In this document: positions 6,740-10,503 of the stretch, piece after piece
How positions within the stretch are numbered: the stretch's first letter is position 1
How the letters are laid out: each line of letters opens with the position of its first letter
Made by a program: the position numbers and the translations under genes
Notes under the pieces: generated by a model
Database searches by the model: none
Told to the model about the DNA's origin: nothing
What the model saw: the letters and a program-made list of their open reading frames with translations, nothing else
Source of the DNA: Nitrospinota bacterium
Lineage (GTDB): Bacteria; Nitrospinota_A; JADGAW01
Direction: 5' to 3'
Length of the DNA: 10,503 nucleotides
Assembly: GCA_015231815.1 (NCBI GenBank)
Contig: JADGAW010000059.1
Location: 1-10,503 of the forward strand

Positions 6740-7348
6740 ATGAAGTTTGTCCTTATTTTCTTTGCTGTTTTTAATGTTGTATTCCTTATTATTCTCATTC
6801 AATTTTGGTCTCATTTCTCTACAAAAACCAAAAAAATCATCGCATTTTTTTGTTTAGGACTCTTTCCTGTATTCTGGGGAATTGGCGTCGCTCAACAAAA
6901 CCTTAAAGAAACAACAGCAGTGGGTTTTTGTAACAACTGCCATATTATGGAACCCTATGTAGAGAGTCTTAAATTCAACTATGAGAATTCATTGGATGTT
7001 CCCCTTGCTTCCATTCATTATCAAAACAATTGGGTCTCTCAGAAAGTCGCATGCTACGAATGCCATACACGTTACACGATGTTCGGAACATTCCAGGCAA
7101 AATTAACGGGACTTAAACATTTATGGAAAAATTACTTTACACAACCCCCTGAAAAACTTGAGCTTTACAAGCCCTTTTCACCTATGGAGTGTTTGAGATG
7201 TCACGGTACTTCAAAGAAATTTCTTACTGAAATTAAGCATAATAAAGACTCAGATCTTATTACCGCATTAAAACAGGAAAAACGTACCTGTCTTGAAGAG
7301 GGATGCCATGAGGTTGCCCATATATTAAAAGATAAAAAGGATTTTTGA
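6740..7348 (+). CDS. NapC/NrfH-family membrane tetraheme cytochrome, quinol dehydrogenase (CymA-like role)
   Basis: The protein has 202 residues. The heme sites are CNNCH (64-68), CYECH (105-109), CLRCH (151-155) and CLEEGCH (184-190, CX4CH). The first is followed by Ile-Met (CNNCHIM). In NrfH the methionine at this place ligates heme 1. The segment ACYECHTRYTMFGTFQAKLTG matches the NapC/NirT/NrfH core in its spacing of Cys, His, Gly and Lys. Family members take electrons from menaquinol or ubiquinol at the outer face of the inner membrane and hand them to periplasmic cytochromes. Next to mtrAB, this is the natural inner-membrane entry or exit point, as CymA is in Shewanella. Two N-terminal hydrophobic segments are visible (about 1-22 and 33-51), where NrfH and NapC usually have one. 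The stop shares a base with the next start. Confidence 0.88.
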   Translation: MKFVLIFFAVFNVVFLIILIQFWSHFSTKTKKIIAFFCLGLFPVFWGIGVAQQNLKETTAVGFCNNCHIMEPYVESLKFNYENSLDVPLASIHYQNNWVSQKVACYECHTRYTMFGTFQAKLTGLKHLWKNYFTQPPEKLELYKPFSPMECLRCHGTSKKFLTEIKHNKDSDLITALKQEKRTCLEEGCHEVAHILKDKKDF

Positions 7349-7551
7349 TGAAGGAAATACCTAAACTTTTTAAAATTGCAATGAGCCTTAACCTTATTGG
7401 CTTATTTCTTCTCTGTCTTTCCCTGACGACAAACAGTCCATTGCAACTTGCACTTGCTTTTTCCGTTGGAGTCACCTGCTTGCTTTCAGCGTTCATTTTC
7501 TGGATAGCAATGGTCCTTCAAGAAGCAAGCAGGAAGGGTATGCTTGACTAA
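7348..7551 (+). CDS. Small two-helix membrane protein of unknown function
   Basis: The protein has 67 residues from the ATG at 7348, which shares its A with the preceding TGA. A TTG at 7345 would add one residue but is less likely. AAGG at 7337-7340 is a plausible ribosome binding site. Two hydrophobic helices (about residues 9-29 and 33-57) are joined by a short polar turn (TTNSP), and the tail QEASRKGMLD is basic/polar. No cysteines pair as a redox motif and no heme site is present. I do not recognise the family. Tight coupling to the NapC/NrfH-type gene suggests an assembly or stability partner for that protein, which is inference. It is the last + strand gene before the convergent symporter. 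Confidence 0.6.
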   Translation: MKEIPKLFKIAMSLNLIGLFLLCLSLTTNSPLQLALAFSVGVTCLLSAFIFWIAMVLQEASRKGMLD

Positions 7552-7568
7552 CTTTAACCACCTGATTT

Positions 7569-9029
7569 TTATGATGAAGGAAGGGTTTTAGACTTTTTTC
7601 CCGAAATCTGGACAACCCAAATTACTATTAGGTTCAGCAACAGTCCCCAAACCCCGGCATGAACACCCATAAATTTTGTTCCGGTTGCCCACAAAAGTAT
7701 TGCAACGCCAAGTCCTGCAATTAAACCAGACATAATTGCTCTGGTTGTAAGATTTTTACAATGAACACCAAGAAATATTGCCGGAGCAACCTGAATAAGA
7801 ATTTCCAACTTAATAATTATAAGCTTCCAGATAGTCTGAGGTAAGGTTATTGCCAAAATGGTCAAAACAATCATTAATCCCCAGGAGAAAAGTTTTCCCA
7901 CCCATACCATTTCCTTTTGGGTCATGTTGGGTTTAAAAGGACGATATAAGTCTTCCGTAAAAATTGAAGATAAAGAGAGTAAAGCAGAATCTGCAGTTGA
8001 CATAATTGCTGCAACTGCCGCAGTGATAAAAAGTACCAACAATAGTTCCATACCGGGAACTTTTACCATAAGGTCATTGAGCAATAAAAGAGATATTTCC
8101 TCACTTCCTGCCCTATCAAGTCCCGGAAACCGGGAAATTCCCACAATTCCAACGGTAAACATAAAAAACGTCGTAAAGAGTGGCATAAAGAGCATAATCT
8201 GCAGGGAAGTTTTTAATACCTTTTCATTCTTTGCAGCATAAATTCGCTGAATGGCGTGGGGGTAAATTGAAACACCAAAAAAGAAGAGAAGTATCGTACT
8301 TCCCCATTTAAACATTTGGTTTTCTGTTGGTGAACTCCATAAATCTGGCCTTGTTTCTCTTATTACGTTTGCTGCATGGCTTAACCCTCCGTACTCACTT
8401 TCAATGGCAAAAAATATTCCTATACATCCTATTAAAAGAAGAACTCCCTGAATGGCATCAGTCCACGCAACACTTCTCATCCCTCCCAGAGTTTCATACA
8501 AAACCATAATAAAAGTAAGCCCGACAACTCCATATGTAAAAGGAATTTTACCTCCTGTAGCTCCTTCAACAATATATCCAATTGCCTTAAGGTTTGAAAG
8601 GATATAGTTTCCCAAAGCAATAATAAAGATGATGGAAACAATTATGGTTAACGTTCTTGAATTAAATCTATCCTGAAAATAATCGCCGGGAGTAATATAT
8701 TCCTTTTCCCGTGATAGTCGAAAAAGTTTTGGAGCAAAGATAAAAAATCCTCCAATAACCGACATCATTGCCACCACACTGACCAAAAACCGGTACCCTT
8801 CACGGTACGAGTTACCGGCAAAACCAATTAAGGTATTTCCACTATATTGGGTAGCGTAAAGGGTGAGGAGTAAAACCACCAAACCCATATTTCTTCCAGC
8901 AAGGTAATAATCTGCCATACTTCCCTCCTTCATTGCCATCTTTCCCCAAAAACCTATAGCAACCAAAAGAAGTAAATAGACTCCCATGAAAATAATACCG
9001 TAAGTACTGAGAATTCCTGAGCCCGTCAT
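7569..9029 (-). CDS. Sodium:solute symporter (SSF family)
   Basis: The protein has 486 residues and about 13 hydrophobic helices, the usual SSF size and layout. Family marks include TLYATQYSGNTLIGFAG (56-72) in the second helix, YETLGGMRSVAWTDAIQG (178-195), and AAIMSTADSALLSLSS (340-355), where the Ser-Thr pair belongs to the Na+-site helix. EDLYRPF (359-365) follows. SSF proteins import a small solute with Na+. The substrate is not readable from sequence. Pantothenate, proline and monocarboxylate carriers are all in the superfamily, and the DUF3311-like neighbour favours the MctP-like monocarboxylate group. A good ribosome binding site (AAGGAGG, - strand) precedes the ATG at 9029-9027, which overlaps the stop of the upstream gene by four bases (ATGA). 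It ends 17 bases from the convergent small membrane gene. A degraded homologous C-terminus lies at 2645-2764. Confidence 0.9.
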   Translation of the reverse strand: MTGSGILSTYGIIFMGVYLLLLVAIGFWGKMAMKEGSMADYYLAGRNMGLVVLLLTLYATQYSGNTLIGFAGNSYREGYRFLVSVVAMMSVIGGFFIFAPKLFRLSREKEYITPGDYFQDRFNSRTLTIIVSIIFIIALGNYILSNLKAIGYIVEGATGGKIPFTYGVVGLTFIMVLYETLGGMRSVAWTDAIQGVLLLIGCIGIFFAIESEYGGLSHAANVIRETRPDLWSSPTENQMFKWGSTILLFFFGVSIYPHAIQRIYAAKNEKVLKTSLQIMLFMPLFTTFFMFTVGIVGISRFPGLDRAGSEEISLLLLNDLMVKVPGMELLLVLFITAAVAAIMSTADSALLSLSSIFTEDLYRPFKPNMTQKEMVWVGKLFSWGLMIVLTILAITLPQTIWKLIIIKLEILIQVAPAIFLGVHCKNLTTRAIMSGLIAGLGVAILLWATGTKFMGVHAGVWGLLLNLIVIWVVQISGKKSKTLPSS

Positions 9030-9244
9030 TTTTCCTCCTTTTTAGCCTTATCTCCTGCAGCAACATCCCAGAACTTTCCCATAAGAAACGAAAGAACAAC
9101 AGCATAAAGAACAGCAAAGAGAAAAGCATACAATGCCCATGGAGGAAAACCAAATACTGGTTCATCATCAACCGAAGAAGGTATCCATGGTAGAGCAAGA
9201 AATAAGAAAAATAGTGTAAGAAAAAAAAGCTTAAATCGGGTCAT
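9026..9244 (-). CDS. DUF3311-like small membrane protein, symporter partner
   Basis: The protein has 72 residues with two hydrophobic helices (about 5-20 and 34-55). Between them is a PVFGFPPWALYAF segment (29-41), resembling the conserved 'P.fGfP' region of DUF3311 proteins. The C-terminus is short, charged and Lys/Glu-rich. Members of this group are commonly encoded next to SSF symporters, as small partner proteins are for ActP (YjcH) and PanF (YhdT). Here its TGA overlaps the symporter ATG (ATGA), so the two are co-translated. Their function is thought to be accessory to transport but is not established. The ribosome binding site is weak, which may keep its level low. The start at 9244 is chosen as the ATG nearest the beginning of the hydrophobic helix. 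Confidence 0.75.
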   Translation of the reverse strand: MTRFKLFFLTLFFLFLALPWIPSSVDDEPVFGFPPWALYAFLFAVLYAVVLSFLMGKFWDVAAGDKAKKEEK

Positions 9245-9372
9245 GTCATCATTTTGAAATTAGTTTCATAATATTAACAAAAGCAAACAGTAAATGGAGC
9301 AATTTATTCTCTGCTGAAAAAAATAAAGAGAATAAACGGTAAAATAGTACATCAAAAATAAAAACTATATTT
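9245..9372. promoter_or_regulatory. Divergent intergenic region with a perfect 10-bp inverted repeat
   Basis: This gap must hold the promoters for the symporter operon (-) and the TonB-family gene (+). Exact inverted repeats TTTATTCTCT (9303-9312) and AGAGAATAAA (9327-9336) are separated by 14 bases. A TAAAAT box at 9340-9345 could be the -10 for the + gene, which would put the repeat over its -35 area, where a repressor or activator could bind. A shorter repeat, TGAAA (9255-9259) and TTTCA (9264-9268), lies close to the symporter operon start. No strong -35 box was found on either strand. Confidence 0.4.
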
Positions 9373-10368
9373 ATGGACACTGTTTATTACCAATACCGTC
9401 ACCCGTACAACAACAAAGCCCTCTATATAGCAATAGTTTTATCTATTCTTCTTCACTTTTCCTTTTTGACTCTTTCCCATGCACCCTTTGAAAAGAGGGA
9501 AATTGAAAAAATAAAAGTTAAATATATTGATGCGCCAAAAGAAAAGGTAAAAAATGATGTGCCCAGCCAAATTGTCGAAACAGCAAAACCATTAAAGGAA
9601 GAAAAACCCCTAACGGAAAAACTGCTTTCAGAATTTGATGCAAAAGGACATCAAAAAGACGGAAAAAAAAGCGACGTTTCTGAAACTATAAAAACTGCCG
9701 TTCCGATGAACAAACCAAAGGGCGTCGAAAAACAACAAATCCAAAAATCCCAACCGGTAAAAGAAGAAAAAAAAGTTGAAACAAAAAAAGAAGAAAAGCC
9801 CCTAATAACCAACAAGCCGACACTGTACGAAAAAAAAGAAATAAAGAAGGTTGAAGAAAAAAAGGAAGAGAAGAAAAAAGAATCTTTAGTCATGGCAAAA
9901 AACTCTATCAATCAGCCTAAGGGAACAAAAAACAGCGCATTATTGAGCAAAGAACTACCCATTCTCGACGGAGCAGACCTCGCTCAATATGCCAGTGTTA
10001 ACAAAGGTAATGAAGACCTTTCCGACAGCGATACAATCTCTCTTGACACAGAAAACTACAAATACATCTCCTATTTCAACCATCTGAAGAGAAAGATCGA
10101 GCTTGTTTGGAATTATCCTAAAGAAGCAGCAATGCAAGGAGCAAGCGGAAAACTTCAATTAAAGTTCACTCTGCAAAAAGATGGAAAACTCTTAAAGGTT
10201 GTGCTTCTCAGTTCTACCGGATATACCGTGCTGGATAATGCCGCAATTGAAGCATTAAAAAAAGCGAGTCCTTATAATCCATTTCCAGAGACCATTAACA
10301 AAGAAAAGATTAATATTATTGCGAATTTTGTTTATTTCCCTTCATACCAACTCCTGAGAGGTAGATAA
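9373..10368 (+). CDS. TonB-family energy transducer
   Basis: The protein has 331 residues. A short cytoplasmic N-terminus leads into one membrane helix (about 16-36) carrying Ser24 and His28, the S-X3-H spacing that in E. coli TonB contacts ExbB/ExbD. Residues 40-175 form a long Lys/Glu-rich spacer (for example KKVEEKKEEKKKE near 158-170) in place of the more usual Pro-rich one. The C-terminal domain (about 228-325) has the TonB_C pattern: LKRKIELVWNYPKEA, GKLQLKFTLQKDGKL, then SSTGYTVLDNAAIEALKKASPY. It should carry proton-motive energy from the inner membrane to outer-membrane receptors. No exbB, exbD or TonB-dependent receptor lies in the window. The ribosome binding site is poor. A TolA-like role cannot be excluded, but the terminal domain favours TonB. 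Confidence 0.85.
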   Translation: MDTVYYQYRHPYNNKALYIAIVLSILLHFSFLTLSHAPFEKREIEKIKVKYIDAPKEKVKNDVPSQIVETAKPLKEEKPLTEKLLSEFDAKGHQKDGKKSDVSETIKTAVPMNKPKGVEKQQIQKSQPVKEEKKVETKKEEKPLITNKPTLYEKKEIKKVEEKKEEKKKESLVMAKNSINQPKGTKNSALLSKELPILDGADLAQYASVNKGNEDLSDSDTISLDTENYKYISYFNHLKRKIELVWNYPKEAAMQGASGKLQLKFTLQKDGKLLKVVLLSSTGYTVLDNAAIEALKKASPYNPFPETINKEKINIIANFVYFPSYQLLRGR

Positions 10369-10376
10369 AAAGGGAA

Positions 10377-10503
10377 TCAGTTTTTAATGATTCTAAAGAG
10401 AGAGGAGGTTAAGAGGGCAAACTGCTTTTCAATTACTGCTTCATTATCGCTGTTAAAAAAAACATTGGATTTGGATATTTCACGAATAAACCATTTCTTG
10501 TAA
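10377..10503 (-). CDS. 3' end of an unidentified - strand gene, partial
   Basis: A - strand frame stays open from the window edge to TGA at 10379-10377, giving 41 residues including KWFIREISKSNVFF and EKQFALLTSSLFRIIKN. The mixed hydrophobic/charged pattern and varied third bases look like real coding sequence, and the stop lies eight bases beyond the convergent TonB-family stop. I do not recognise the family, and with so little sequence the call is tentative. A competing + strand frame (10387-10503) lacks a ribosome binding site and looks less protein-like. Confidence 0.45.
   Translation of the reverse strand, partial: YKKWFIREISKSNVFFNSDNEAVIEKQFALLTSSLFRIIKN

Noticed and set aside
7526..7546. 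Six-base inverted repeat CAAGCA/TGCTTG at the end of the small membrane gene as a terminator
   Set aside because: It lies inside the coding sequence, has a nine-base loop and is not followed by a T-run.
7858..8241. + strand open frame opposite the symporter gene
   Set aside because: It is antisense to the conserved SSF helices and has no start context; it is a shadow of that gene.
9373..10368. TolA instead of TonB for the terminal gene
   Set aside because: The Lys/Glu-rich spacer recalls TolA, but the S-X3-H anchor helix and the TonB_C-like terminal domain fit TonB better, and no tol genes are nearby.
10387..10503. A 38-codon + strand frame that ends exactly at the window edge
   Set aside because: It has no ribosome binding site and lies antisense to a more protein-like - strand frame.

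Overview
The window looks like chromosomal DNA from a diderm (Gram-negative-type) anaerobic or microaerobic bacterium with a cytochrome-rich respiratory chain. The DNA is clearly AT-rich, and genes are packed into short operons with frequent stop/start overlaps. It carries four multiheme c-type cytochromes with 22 candidate heme sites in total, an outer-membrane barrel and two TonB-family proteins, so an outer membrane is certain. The lineage cannot be fixed from sequence alone. Metal-reducing or metal-oxidising groups such as Desulfuromonadia, Deferribacterota or Nitrospirota-like lineages fit, but this is inference.

Region 1 (1-2648, + strand) is one tightly coupled operon. It runs from the C-terminus of a TonB-domain protein to a membrane-anchored tetraheme cytochrome, a Tat-exported four-cluster ferredoxin and an NrfD/PsrC/DsrP-type membrane protein. 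Two of its junctions are TAATG overlaps. The last three genes form a cytochrome/FeS/NrfD module of the kind that exchanges electrons between the quinone pool and periplasmic carriers. No molybdopterin or other catalytic subunit is visible.

Region 2 (2645-2875) is the break between operons. It holds a decayed antisense remnant of a sodium:solute symporter C-terminus, about half identical to the intact symporter 5 kb downstream. A perfect 19-bp palindrome, a good sigma-70-type promoter and a strong ribosome binding site follow.

Region 3 (2876-7551, + strand) is the core of the window. It encodes an MtrA/PioA/DmsE-type decaheme cytochrome, an MtrB/PioB-type outer-membrane barrel, a small c554-like cytochrome with an odd CXCH motif, a NapC/NrfH-type membrane tetraheme cytochrome (the CymA role), and a coupled 67-residue membrane protein of unknown function. 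Together these give an electron path from quinone through the periplasm and across the outer membrane, or the reverse. No large MtrC/OmcA-type surface cytochrome is present in the window.

Region 4 (7569-9244, - strand) is a two-gene operon for a DUF3311-like small membrane protein and a sodium:solute symporter, probably for uptake of a small organic substrate. Region 5 (9373-10368, + strand) is a complete TonB-family energy transducer. It faces the 3' end of what looks like another - strand gene running out of the window at 10503.

No rRNA, tRNA, CRISPR array or insertion sequence was seen.
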